Shown here: one piece after another, positions 53,301 through 64,000 of the stretch
Layout of the letters: every line of letters starts with the position of its first letter
How positions within the stretch are numbered: position 1 is the first letter of the stretch
NCBI GenBank assembly: GCA_946800325.1
Contig: OX326959.1
Coordinates: forward strand, 6,406,501-6,470,500
Length of the DNA: 64,000 nucleotides
Source of the DNA: Luzula sylvatica
Taxonomy: Eukaryota > Streptophyta > Magnoliopsida > Poales > Juncaceae
Direction of reading: 5' to 3'
Made by a program: the position numbers and the translations under genes
Notes under the pieces: generated by a model
Databases searched by the model: none
What the model was told of the DNA's origin: nothing
Seen by the model: only the letters and a program-made list of their open reading frames with translations

Positions 53301-55250
53301 ACTAAGAAAGTTTGTTTTTCGATTCAAAACAAGATTTTAACGCTTTGAGGAGTTCAAATAACGTGTTTTTAGATCATTTGTATCGTATCTTTTACTACAT
53401 AACTTTTCACCGAATTTCACAAACACTAAGAAAGTTTGTTTTTCAATTCAAAACAAGATTTTAACGCTTTGAGGAGTTCAAATAACGTGTTTTTAGATCA
53501 TTTGTATCGTATCTTTTACTACATAACTTTTCACCAAATTTCACAAACACTAAGAAAGTTTGTTTTTAGATTCAAAACAAGATTTTAACGCTTTGATGAG
53601 TTCAAATAACGTGTTTTTAGATCATTTGTATCGTATCGTTTACTACATAACTTTTCACCAAATTTCACAAACACTAAGAAAGTTTGTTTTTCGATTCAAA
53701 ACAAGATTTTAACGCTTTGAGGAGTTCAAATAACGTGTTTTTAGATCATTTGTATCGTATCTTTTAGTACATAACTTTTCACCAAATTTCACAAACACTA
53801 AGAAAGTTTGTTTTCCGGTTCAAAACAAGATTTTAACGCTTTGAGGAGTTCAAATAACATGTTTTTTGATCATTTGTATCGTATCGTTTACTACATAACT
53901 TTTCACCAAATTTCACAAACACTATGAAAGTTTGTTTTTCGATTCAAAACAAGATTTTAACACTTTGAGGAGTTCAAATAACGTGTTTTTATATCATTTG
54001 TATCGTATCTTTTACTACATAACTTTTCACCAAATTTCACAAACTCTAAGAAAGTTTGTTTTTCGATTCAAAACAAGATTTTAACGCTTTGAGGAGTTCA
54101 AATAACGTGTTTTTAGATCATTTGTATCGTATCGTTTACTACATAACTTTTCACCAAATTTCACAAACACTAAGAAAGTTTGTTTTTCGATTCAAAACAA
54201 GATTTAAATGCTTTGAGGAGTTCAAATAACGTGTTTTTAGATCATTTGTATCGTATCTTTTACTACATAACTTTTCACCCAATTTCACAAACACTAAGAA
54301 AGTTTGTTTTTCGATTCAAAACAAGATTTTAACGCTTTGAGGAGTTCAAATAACGTGTTTTTAGATCATTTGTATCGTATCTTTTACTACATAACTTTTC
54401 ACCCAATTTCACAAACACTAAGAAAGTTTGTTTTTCGATTCAAAACAAGATTTTAACGCTTTGAGGAGTTCAAATAACGTGTTTTTAGATCATTTGTATC
54501 GTATCTTTTAGTACATAACTTTTCACCAAATTTAACAAACACTAAGAAAGTTTGTTTTCCGGTTCAAAACAAGATTTTAACGCTTTGAGGAGTTCAAATA
54601 ACATGTTTTTAGATCATTTGTATCATATCGTTTACTACATAACTTTTCACCAAATTTCACAAACACTATGAAAGTTTGTTTTTCGATTCAAAACAAGATT
54701 TTAACACTTTGAGGAGTTCAAATAACGTGTTTTTATATCATTTGTATCGTATCTTTTACTACATAACTTTTCACCAAATTTCACAAACACTAAGAAAGTT
54801 TGTTTTTCGATTCAAAACAAGATTTTAACGCTTTGAGGAGTTCAAATAACGTGTTTTTAGATCATTTGTATCGTATCGTTTACTACATAACTTTTCACCA
54901 AATTTCACAAACACTAAGAAAGTTTGTTTTTCGATTCAAAACAAGATTTTAACGCTTTGAGGATTTCAAATAACGTGTTTTTAGATCATTTGTATCGTAT
55001 CTTTTACTACATAACTTTTCACCAAATTTCACAAACACTAAGAAAGTTTGTTTTTAGATTCAAAACAAGATTTTAACGCTTTGAGGAGTTCAAATAACGT
55101 GTTTTTAGATCATTTGTATCGTATCGTTTACTACATAACTTTTCACCAAATTTCACAAACACTAAGAAAGTTTGTTTTTCGATTCAAAACAAGATTTTAA
55201 CGCTTTGAGGAGTTCAAATAACGTGTTTTTAGATCATTTGTATCGTATCT
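44400..55250 (+). repeat. 33-monomer (4092-bp) higher-order repeat, about 2.6 copies
   Basis: The rare CAAATTTAACAAAC mark lies at 45481, 46473, 47961, 50565, 52053 and 54533. Pairs 46473/50565 and 47961/52053 are 4092 bp apart, as are ACCCTAAG at 48959/53051 and TTGACGAG at 49005/53097. The spacing 50565/54533 is 3968 because one CACCCAATTT-type monomer, present three times near 50180-50430, is present only twice in the other copies. ATCATATCG marks follow the same ruler. Confidence 0.85.
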
Positions 55251-55499
55251 TTTACTACATAACTTTTCACCAAATTTCACAAACACTAAGAAAGTTTGTT
55301 TTTAGATTCAAAACAAGATTTTAACGCTTTGAGGAGTTCAAATAACGTGTTTTTAGATCATTTGTATCGTATATTTTACTACATAACTTTTCACCAAATT
55401 TCACAAACACTAAGAAAGTTTGTTTTTCGATTCAAAACAAGATTTTAACGCTTTGAGGAGTTCAAATAACGTGTTTTTAGATCATTTGTATCGTATCGT

Positions 55500-58400
55500 T
55501 TACTACATAACTTTTCACCGAATTTCACAAACCCTAAGAAAGTTTGTTTTTCGATTCAAAACAAGATTTTAACGCTTTGACGAGTTCAAATAACGTATTT
55601 TTAGATCATTTGTATCGTATCTTTTACTACATAACTTTTCACCGAATTTCACAAACTCTAAGAAAGTTTGTTTTTCAATTCAAAACAAGATTTTAACGCT
55701 TTGAGGAGTTCAAATAACGTGTTTTTAGATTATTTGTATCGTATCGTTTACTACATAACTTTTCACCAAATTTCACAAACACTATGAAAGTTTGTTTTTC
55801 GATTCAAAACAAGATTTTAACGCTTTGAGGAGTTCACATAACTTGTTTTTAGATCATTTGTATCGTATCTCTTACTACATAAATTTTCACCAAATTTCAC
55901 AAACACTAAGATAGTTTGTTTTTCGACTCAAAACAAGATTTTAACGCTTTGAGGTGTTCAAATAACGTGTTTTTAGATCATTTGTATCGTATCTTTTACT
56001 ACATAACTTTTCACCAAATTTCACAAACACTAAGAAAGTTTGTTTTTCGATTCAAAACTAGGTTTTAACGCTTTGAGGAGTTCAAATAACGTGTTTTTAG
56101 ATCATTTGTATCGTATCTTTTAGTACATAACTTTTCACCAAATTTCACAAACACTAAGAAAGTTTGTTTTCCGGTTCAAAACAAGATTTTAACGCTTTGA
56201 GGAGTTCAAATAACATGTTTTTAGATCATTAGTATCGTATCGTTTACTACATAACTTTTCACCAAATTTCACAAACACTATGAAAGTTTGTTTTTCGATT
56301 CAAAACAAGATTTTAACACTTTGAGGAGTTCAAATAACGTGTTTTTAGATCATTTGTATCGTATCGTTTACTACATAACTTTTCACCAAATTTCACAAAC
56401 ACTAAGAAAGTTTGTTTTTCGATTCAAAACAAGATTTTAACGCTTTGAGGAGTTCAAATAACGTGTTTTTAGATCATTTGTATCGTATCTTTTACTACAT
56501 AACTTTTCACCAAATTTCACAAACACTAAGAAAGTTTGTTTTTAGATTCAAAACAAGATTTTAACGCTTTGAGGAGTTCAAATAACGTGTTTTTAGATCA
56601 TTTGTATCGTATATTTTACTACATAACTTTTCACCAAATTTCACAAACACTAAGAAAGTTTGTTTTTCGATTCAAAACAAGATTTTAACGCTTTGAGGAG
56701 TTCAAATAACGTGTTTTTAGATCATTTGTATCGTATCGTTTACTACATAACTTTTCACCGAATTTCACAAACCCTAAGAAAGTTTGTTTTTCGATTCAAA
56801 ACAAGATTTTAACGCTTTGACGAGTTCAAATAACGTGTTTTTAGATCATTTGTATCGTATCTTTTACTACATAACTTTTCACCGAATTTCACAAACTCTA
56901 AGAAAGTTTGTTTTTCAATTCAAAACAAGATTTTAACGCTTTGAGGAGTTCAAATAACGTGTTTTTAGATTATTTGTATCGTATCGTTTACTACATAACT
57001 TTTCACCAAATTTCACAAACACTATGAAAGTTTGTTTTTCGATTCAAAACAAGATTTTAACGCTTTGAGGAGTTCACATAACTTGTTTTTAGATCATTTG
57101 TATCGTATCTCTTACTACATAAATTTTCACCAAATTTCACAAACACTAAGATAGTTTGTTTTTCGACTCAAAACAAGATTTTAACGCTTTGAGGTGTTCA
57201 AATAACGTGTTTTTAGATCATTTGTATCGTATGTTTTAGTACATAACTTTTCACCAAATTTCACAAACACTAAGAAAGTTTGTTTTTAGATTCAAAACAA
57301 GATTTTAACGCTTTGAGGAGTTCAAATAACGTGTTTTTAGATCATTTGTATCGTATCTTTTACTACAGAATTTTTGACCCAATTTCACAAACACTAAGAA
57401 AGTTTGTTTTTCGATTCAAAACAAGATTTTAACGCTTTGAGGAGTTCAAATAACGTGTTTTTAGATCATTTGTATCGTATCTTTTACTACATAAATTTTC
57501 ACCGAATTTCCCAAACACTAAGAAAGTTTGTTTTTCGATTCAAAACAAGATTTAAACGCTTTGAGGAGTTCAAATAACGTGTTTTTAGATCATTTGTATC
57601 GTATCTTTTACTACATAACTTTTCACCGAATTTCACAAACACTAAGAAACTTTGTTTTTCGATTCAAAACAAGATTTTAACGCTTTGAGGAGTTCAAATA
57701 ACGTGTTTTTATATCATTTGTATCGTATCTTTTACTACATAACTTTTCACCAAATTTCACAAACACTAAGAAAGTTTGTTTTTCGACTTAAAACAAGATT
57801 TTAACGCTTTGAGGTGTTCAAATAACGTGTTTTTAGATCATTTGTATCGTATCTTTTACTACATAACTTTTCACCAAATTTCACAAACACTAAGAAAGTT
57901 TGTTTTTAGATTCAAAACAAGATTTTAACGCTTTGAGGAGTTCAAATAACGTGTTTTTAGATCATTTGTATCGTATCTTTTACTACATAACTTTTCACCG
58001 AATTTCACAAACACTAAGAAAGTTTGTTTTTCGATTCAAAACAAGATTTTAACGCTTTGAGGAGTTCAAATAACGTGTTTTTAGATCATTTGTATCGTAT
58101 CTTTTACTACATAACTTTTCACCAAATTTCACAAACACTAAGAAAGTTTGTTTTTCCATTCAAAACAAGATTTTAACGCTTTGAGGAGTTCAAATAACGT
58201 GTTTTTAGATCATTTGTATCGTATCTTTTACTACATAACTTTTCACCGAATTTCACAAACACTAAGAAGCTTTGTTTTTCGATTCAAAACTAGGTTTTAA
58301 CGCTTTGAGGAGTTCAAATAACGTGTTTTTAGATCATTTGTATCGTATCTTTTAGTACATAACTTTTCACCAAATTTCACAAACACTAAGAAAGTTTGTT

Positions 58401-61400
58401 TTCCGGTTCAAAACAAGATTTTAACGCTTTGAGGAGTTCAAATAACATGTTTTTAGATCATTAGTATCGTATCGTTTACTACATAACTTTTCACCAAATT
58501 TCACAAACACTATGAAAGTTTGTTTTTCGATTCAAAACAAGATTTTAACACTTTGAGGAGTTCAAATAACGTGTTTTTATATCATTTGTATCGTATCTTT
58601 TACTACATAACTTTTCACCAAATTTCACAAACACTAAGAAAGTTTGTTTTTCGATTCAAAACAAGATTTTAACGCATTGAGGAGTTCAAATAACGTGTTT
58701 TTAGATCATTTGTATCGTATCGTATACTACATAACTTTTCACCAAATTTCACAAACACTAAGAAAGTTTGTTTTTCGATTCAAAACATGATTTAAACGCT
58801 TTGAGGAGTTCAAATAACGTGTTTTTAGATCATTTGTATCGTATCTTTTACTACATAACTTTTCACCGAATTTCACAAACACTAAGAAAGTTTGTTTTTC
58901 GATTCAAAACAAGATTTTAACGCTTTGAGGAGTTCAAATAACGTGTTTTTAGATCATTTGTATCGTATCTTTTACTACATAACTTTTCACCAAATTTCAC
59001 AAACACTAAGAAAGTTTGTTTTTCCATTCAAAACAAGATTTTAACGCTTTGAGGAGTTCAAATAACGTGTTTTTAGATCATTTGTATCGTATCTTTTACT
59101 ACATAACTTTTCACCGAATTTCACAAACACTAAGAAGCTTTGTTTTTCGATTCAAAACTAGGTTTTAACGCTTTGAGGAGTTCAAATAACGTGTTTTTAG
59201 ATCATTTGTATCGTATCTTTTAGTACATAACTTTTCACCAAATTTCACAAACACTAAGAAAGTTTGTTTTCCGGTTCAAAACAAGATTTTAACGCTTTGA
59301 GGAGTTCAAATAACATGTTTTTAGATCATTAGTATCGTATCGTTTACTACATAACTTTTCACCAAATTTCACAAACACTATGAAAGTTTGTTTTTCGATT
59401 CAAAACAAGATTTTAACACTTTGAGGAGTTCATATAACGTGTTTTTATATCATTTGTATCGTATCTTTTACTACATAACTTTTCACCAAATTTCACAAAC
59501 ACTAAGAAAGTTTGTTTTTCGATTCAAAACAAGATTTTAACGCTTTGAGGAGTTCAAATAACGTGTTTTTAGATCATTTGTATCGTATCGTTTACTACAT
59601 AACTTTTCACCAAATTTCACAAACACTAAGAAAGTTTGTTTTTCGATTCAAAACAAGATTTTAACGCTTTGAGGATTTCAAATAACGTGTTTTTAGATCA
59701 TTTGTATCGTATCTTTTACTACATAACTTTTCACCAAATTTCACAAACACTAAGAAAGTTTGTTTTTAGATTCAAAACAAGATTTTAACGCTTTGAGGAG
59801 TTCAAATAACGTGTTTTTAGATCATTTGTATCGTATTGTTTACTACATAACTTTTCACCAAATTTCACAAACACTAAGAAAGTTTGTTTTTCGATTCAAA
59901 ACAAGATTTTAACGCTTTGAGGAGTTCAAATAACGTGTTTTTAGATCATTTGTATCGTATCTTTTACTACATAACTTTTCACCAAATTTCACAAACACTA
60001 AGAAAGTTTGTTTTTAGATTCAAAACAAGATTTTAACGCTTTGAGGAGTTCAAATAACGTGTTTTTAGATCATTTGTATCGTATATTTTACTACATAACT
60101 TTTCACCAAATTTCACAAACACTAAGAAAGTTTGTTTTTCGATTCAAAACAAGATTTTAACGCTTTGAGGAGTTCAAATAACGTGTTTTTAGATCATTTG
60201 TATCGTATCGTTTACTACATAACTTTTCACCGAATTTCACAAACCCTAAGAAAGTTTGTTTTTCGATTCAAAACAAGATTTTAACGCTTTGACGAGTTCA
60301 AATAACGTGTTTTTAGATCATTTGTATCGTATCTTTTACTACATAACTTTTCACCGAATTTCACAAACTCTAAGAAAGTTTGTTTTTCAATTCAAAACAA
60401 GATTTTAACGCTTTGAGGAGTTCAAATAACGTGTTTTTAGATTATTTGTATCGTATCGTTTACTACATAACTTTTCACCAAATTTCACAAACACTATGAA
60501 AGTTTGTTTTTCGATTCAAAACAAGATTTTAACGCTTTGAGGAGTTCACATAACTTGTTTTTAGATCATTTGTATCGTATCTCTTACTACATAAATTTTC
60601 ACCAAATTTCACAAACACTAAGATAGTTTGTTTTTCGACTCAAAACAAGATTTTAACGCTTTGAGGTGTTCAAATAACGTGTTTTTAGATCATTTGTATC
60701 GTATGTTTTAGTACATAACTTTTCACCAAATTTCACAAACACTAAGAAAGTTTGTTTTTAGATTCAAAACAAGATTTTAACGCTTTGAGGAGTTCAAATA
60801 ACGTGTTTTTAGATCATTTGTATCGTATCTTTTACTACAGAATTTTTGACCCAATTTCACAAACACTAAGAAAGTTTGTTTTTCGATTCAAAACAAGATT
60901 TTAACGCTTTGAGGAGTTCAAATAACGTGTTTTTAGATCATTTGTATCGTATCTTTTACTACATAAATTTTCACCGAATTTCCCAAACACTAAGAAAGTT
61001 TGTTTTTCGATTCAAAACAAGATTTAAACGCTTTGAGGAGTTCAAATAACGTGTTTTTAGATCATTTGTATCGTATCTTTTACTACATAACTTTTCACCG
61101 AATTTCACAAACACTAAGAAACTTTGTTTTTCGATTCAAAACAAGATTTTAACGCTTTGAGGAGTTCAAATAACGTGTTTTTATATCATTTGTATCGTAT
61201 CTTTTACTACATAACTTTTCACCAAATTTCACAAACACTAAGAAAGTTTGTTTTTCGACTTAAAACAAGATTTTAACGCTTTGAGGTGTTCAAATAACGT
61301 GTTTTTAGATCATTTGTATCGTATCTTTTACTACATAACTTTTCACCAAATTTCACAAACACTAAGAAAGTTTGTTTTTAGATTCAAAACAAGATTTTAA

Positions 61401-62300
61401 CGCTTTGAGGAGTTCAAATAACGTGTTTTTAGATCATTTGTATCGTATCTTTTACTACATAACTTTTCACCGAATTTCACAAACACTAATAAAGTTTGTT
61501 TTTCGATTCAAAACAAGATTTTAACGCTTTGAGGAGTTCAAATAACGTGTTTTTAGATCATTTGTATCGTATCTTTTACTACATAACTTTTCACCAAATT
61601 TCACAAACACTAAGAAAGTTTGTTTTTCCATTCAAAACAAGATTTTAACGCTTTGAGGAGTTCAAATAACGTGTTTTTAGATCATTTGTATCGTATCTTT
61701 TACTACATAACTTTTCACCGAATTTCACAAACACTAAGAAGCTTTGTTTTTCGATTCAAAACTAGGTTTTAACGCTTTGAGGAGTTCAAATAACGTGTTT
61801 TTAGATCATTTGTATCGTATCTTTTAGTACATAACTTTTCACCAAATTTCACAAACACTAAGAAAGTTTGTTTTCCGGTTCAAAACAAGATTTTAACGCT
61901 TTGAGGAGTTCAAATAACATGTTTTTAGATCATTAGTATCGTATCGTTTACTACATAACTTTTCACCAAATTTCACAAACACTATGAAAGTTTGTTTTTC
62001 GATTCAAAACAAGATTTTAACACTTTGAGGAGTTCAAATAACGTGTTTTTATATCATTTGTATCGTATCTTTTACTACATAACTTTTCACCAAATTTCAC
62101 AAACACTAAGAAAGTTTGTTTTTCGATTCAAAACAAGATTTTAACGCATTGAGGAGTTCAAATAACGTGTTTTTAGATCATTTGTATCGTATCGTATACT
62201 ACATAACTTTTCACCAAATTTCACAAACACTAAGAAAGTTTGTTTTTCGATTCAAAACATGATTTCAACGCTTTGAGGAGTTCAAATAACGTGTTTTTAG
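55500..62300 (+). repeat. 28-monomer (3472-bp) higher-order repeat, about two copies
   Basis: CTACAGAATTTTTGACCC at about 57365 and 60837, ACCCTAAG at 56771 and 60243, and CATTAGTATCG at 58459 and 61931 are each 3472 bp apart. A further CATTAGTATCG at 59327 (868 bp after the 58459 copy) and another at 56227 show smaller duplications of 7 and 18 monomers inside. ACCCTAAG at 55531 and 56771 marks a 10-monomer (1240-bp) duplication at the left edge. Confidence 0.82.
57365..57380 (+). repeat. Diverged monomer junction (ACAGAATTTTTGACCC)
   Basis: The normal ACATAACTTTTCACC is here altered at several neighbouring positions, an unusual cluster in so uniform an array. The same cluster returns at 60837, so it predates the 3472-bp amplification. 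Confidence 0.8.
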
Positions 62301-62439
62301 ATCATTTGTATCGTATCTTTTACTACATAACTTTTCACCCAATTTCACAAACACTAAGAAAGTTTGTTTTTCGATTCAAAACAAGATTTTAACGCTTTGA
62401 GGAGTTCAAATAACGTGTTTTTAGATCATTTGTATCGTA

Positions 62440-64000
62440 TCTTTTACTACATAAATTTTCACCGAATTTCCCAAACACTAAGAAAGTTTGTTTTTCGATT
62501 CAAAACAAGATTTAAACGCTTTGAGGAGTTCAAATAATGTGTTTTTAGATCATTTGTATCGTATCTTTTACTACATAACTTTTCACCGAATTTCACAAAC
62601 ACTAAGAAACTTTGTTTTTCGATTGAAAACAAGATTTTAACGCTTTGAGGAGTTCAAATAACGTGTTTTTAGATCATTTGTAACGTATCTTTTATTACAT
62701 AACTTTTCACCAAATTTCACAAACACTAAGAAAGTTTGTTTTTAGATTCAAAACAAGATTTTAACGCTTTGAGGAGTTCAAATAACGTGTTTTTAGATCA
62801 TTTGTATCGTATCTTTTACTACATAACTTTTCACCAAATTTCACAAACACTAAGAAAGTTTGTTTTTAGATTCAAAACAAGATTTTAACGCTTTGAGGAG
62901 TTCAAATAACGTGTTTTTAGATCATTTGTATCGTATCTTTTAGTACATAACTTTTCACCAAATTTCACAAACACTAAGAAAGTTTGTTTTCCGGTTCAAA
63001 ACAAGATTGTAACGCTTTGAGGAATTCAAATAACATGTTTTTAGATCATTTGTATCGTATCGTTTACTACATAACTTTTCACCAAATTTCACAAACACTA
63101 TGAAAGTTTGTTTTTCGATTCAAAACAAGATTTTAACACTTTGAGGAGTTCAAATAACGTGTTTTTAGATCATTTGTATCGTATCTTTTACTACATAACT
63201 TTTCACCAAATTTCACAAACACTAAGAAAGTTTGTTTTTCAATTCTAAACAAGATTTTAACGCTTTGAGGAGTTCAATTAACGTGTTTTTAGATCATTTG
63301 TATCGTATCTTTTACTACATAACTTTTCACCGAATTTCACAAACACTAAGAAAGTTTGTTTTTCGATTCAAAACAAGATTTTAACGCTTTGAGGAGTTCA
63401 AATAACGTGTTTTTAGAACATTTGTATCGTATGTTTAGTACATAACTTTTCACCAAATTTCACAAACACTAAAGAAAGTTTGTTTTTAGATTCAAAACAA
63501 GATTTTAACGCTTTGAGGAGTTCAAATAACGTGTTTTTAGATCATTTGTATCGTATCTTTTAGTAAATAACTTTTCACCAAATTTCACAAACACAAAGAA
63601 AGTTTGTTTTTAGATTCAAAACAAGATTTTAACGCTTTGAGGAGTTCAAATAACGTGTTTTTAGATCATTTGAATGGTATCTTTTAGTACATAACTTTTC
63701 ACCAAATTTCACAAACACTAAGACAGTTTGTTTTTAGATTCAAAACAAGGTTTTAACGCTTTGAGGAGTTCAAATAACGTGTTTTTAGATCATTTGTATC
63801 GTATCTTTTACTACATAACTTTTCACCGAATTTCACAAACACTAAGAAATATTGTTTTTCGATTCAAAACAAGATTTAAACGCTTTGAGGAGTTCAAATA
63901 ACGTGTTTTTAGATCATTTGTATCGTATATTTTACTACATAACTTTTCACCAAATTTCACAAACACTAAGAAAGTTTGTTTTTCAATTCAAAACAAGATT
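62440..64000 (+). repeat. Terminal segment related to the 32-44 kb units
   Basis: The run of marks here (TTTCCCAAAC near 62466, TGTAACG/ATTACATAAC near 62681, AATTCTAAAC at 63241, TATGTTTAG near 63431, AATATTG near 63847) reproduces the order seen near 36.79-37.03 kb and 33.36-34.26 kb. The array therefore returns to an older HOR type after the 28-monomer block. It runs out of the window. Confidence 0.7.

Larger units (their letters stand above)
1..64000 (+). repeat. 124-bp AT-rich satellite DNA array, whole window
   Basis: The same 124-bp monomer follows itself without a break from end to end. The anchor TTTCACC recurs at steps of 124 bp, for example its cytosine at 4, 128, 252, 376 and 500. 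Rare exceptions of 123, 125 and 100 bp are explained by small indels. About 516 copies fit, all in one orientation; the strand given is arbitrary. Monomers differ from the consensus at only a few positions. By hand count the consensus has 41 A, 48 T, 20 C and 15 G. No unique sequence, transposon or gene interrupts it. Such arrays are known from eukaryotic centromeric, pericentromeric and subtelomeric heterochromatin; which of these applies here is inference. I do not recognise the family. Because 124 is not a multiple of three, the repeat runs through all three frames and each frame is closed by recurrent stops. Confidence 0.98.

Noticed and set aside
1..64000. CRISPR array
   Set aside because: Repeats are directly adjacent with no unique spacers, and the unit is 124 bp.
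1..64000. Telomeric or simple-sequence repeat
   Set aside because: The unit is a complex 124-bp sequence; no TTAGGG, TTTAGGG, TTAGG or other short telomere motif is repeated.
1..64000. Bacterial or phage repeat region
   Set aside because: No genes, no ribosome binding sites and hundreds of tandem monomers with nested higher-order structure do not fit a prokaryotic replicon. GAGGAG in each monomer resembles a Shine-Dalgarno motif by chance and is not followed by an open frame.
1..64000. 124-bp monomer as a simple 62-bp dimer
   Set aside because: The two halves share only short T-rich words (for example TGTTTTT, 51 bp apart), not a consistent half-unit alignment.

Overview
This window is one uninterrupted block of tandem satellite DNA. 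A 124-bp, AT-rich monomer repeats head to tail from the first base to the last, about 516 times, always in the same orientation. I see no gene, RNA gene, transposon, CRISPR array, telomere repeat or any other unique sequence in the 64 kb. The hand-derived consensus monomer (best single example 9179-9302) has 35 G+C in 124 positions, about 28 percent. It contains four CpG dinucleotides, two overlapping dyad symmetries, a tandem decamer and several A/T tracts spaced 9 to 11 bp apart. An array this long, this uniform and this free of genes points to a eukaryotic heterochromatic block, most likely centromeric, pericentromeric or subtelomeric. I do not recognise the family and cannot name the organism. 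Substitutions at all four CpG sites hint at a lineage with cytosine methylation, such as plants, vertebrates or some invertebrates.

The monomers are not interchangeable. They carry linked diagnostic variants, and these variants recur at fixed multiples of 124 bp, which reveals layers of higher-order repeats (HORs). Positions 1 to about 7710 recur at 16251 to about 23960, exactly 16250 bp away (131 monomers), with only three differences noticed. Inside and after that lie a 15-monomer repeat (1860 bp, 5341-8820), a 27-monomer repeat (3350 bp, 11431 to about 16970), a 6-monomer duplication (744 bp, 23220-24704), a 13-monomer duplication (1612 bp, 25769 to about 28380) and a 12-monomer HOR (1488 bp, about 28430-31980).

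The second half is built from different HORs. There is a 20-monomer unit marked by a 24-bp deletion (2455 bp, about 32040-36780), a 32-monomer unit (3968 bp, about 36100-42360) with a 23-monomer re-duplication (2852 bp), a 33-monomer unit (4092 bp, about 44400-55250) and a 28-monomer unit (3472 bp, about 55500-62300). The last 1 kb returns to variants seen near 33.4-34.3 kb.

The layout suggests repeated segmental amplification by unequal exchange or break-induced copying, with older units nested in newer ones. Any function would be structural (heterochromatin, centromere or nucleosome positioning) or transcription of satellite RNA. The sequence alone demonstrates neither. All offsets were counted by eye from diagnostic variants; HOR outer boundaries are approximate to about one monomer.
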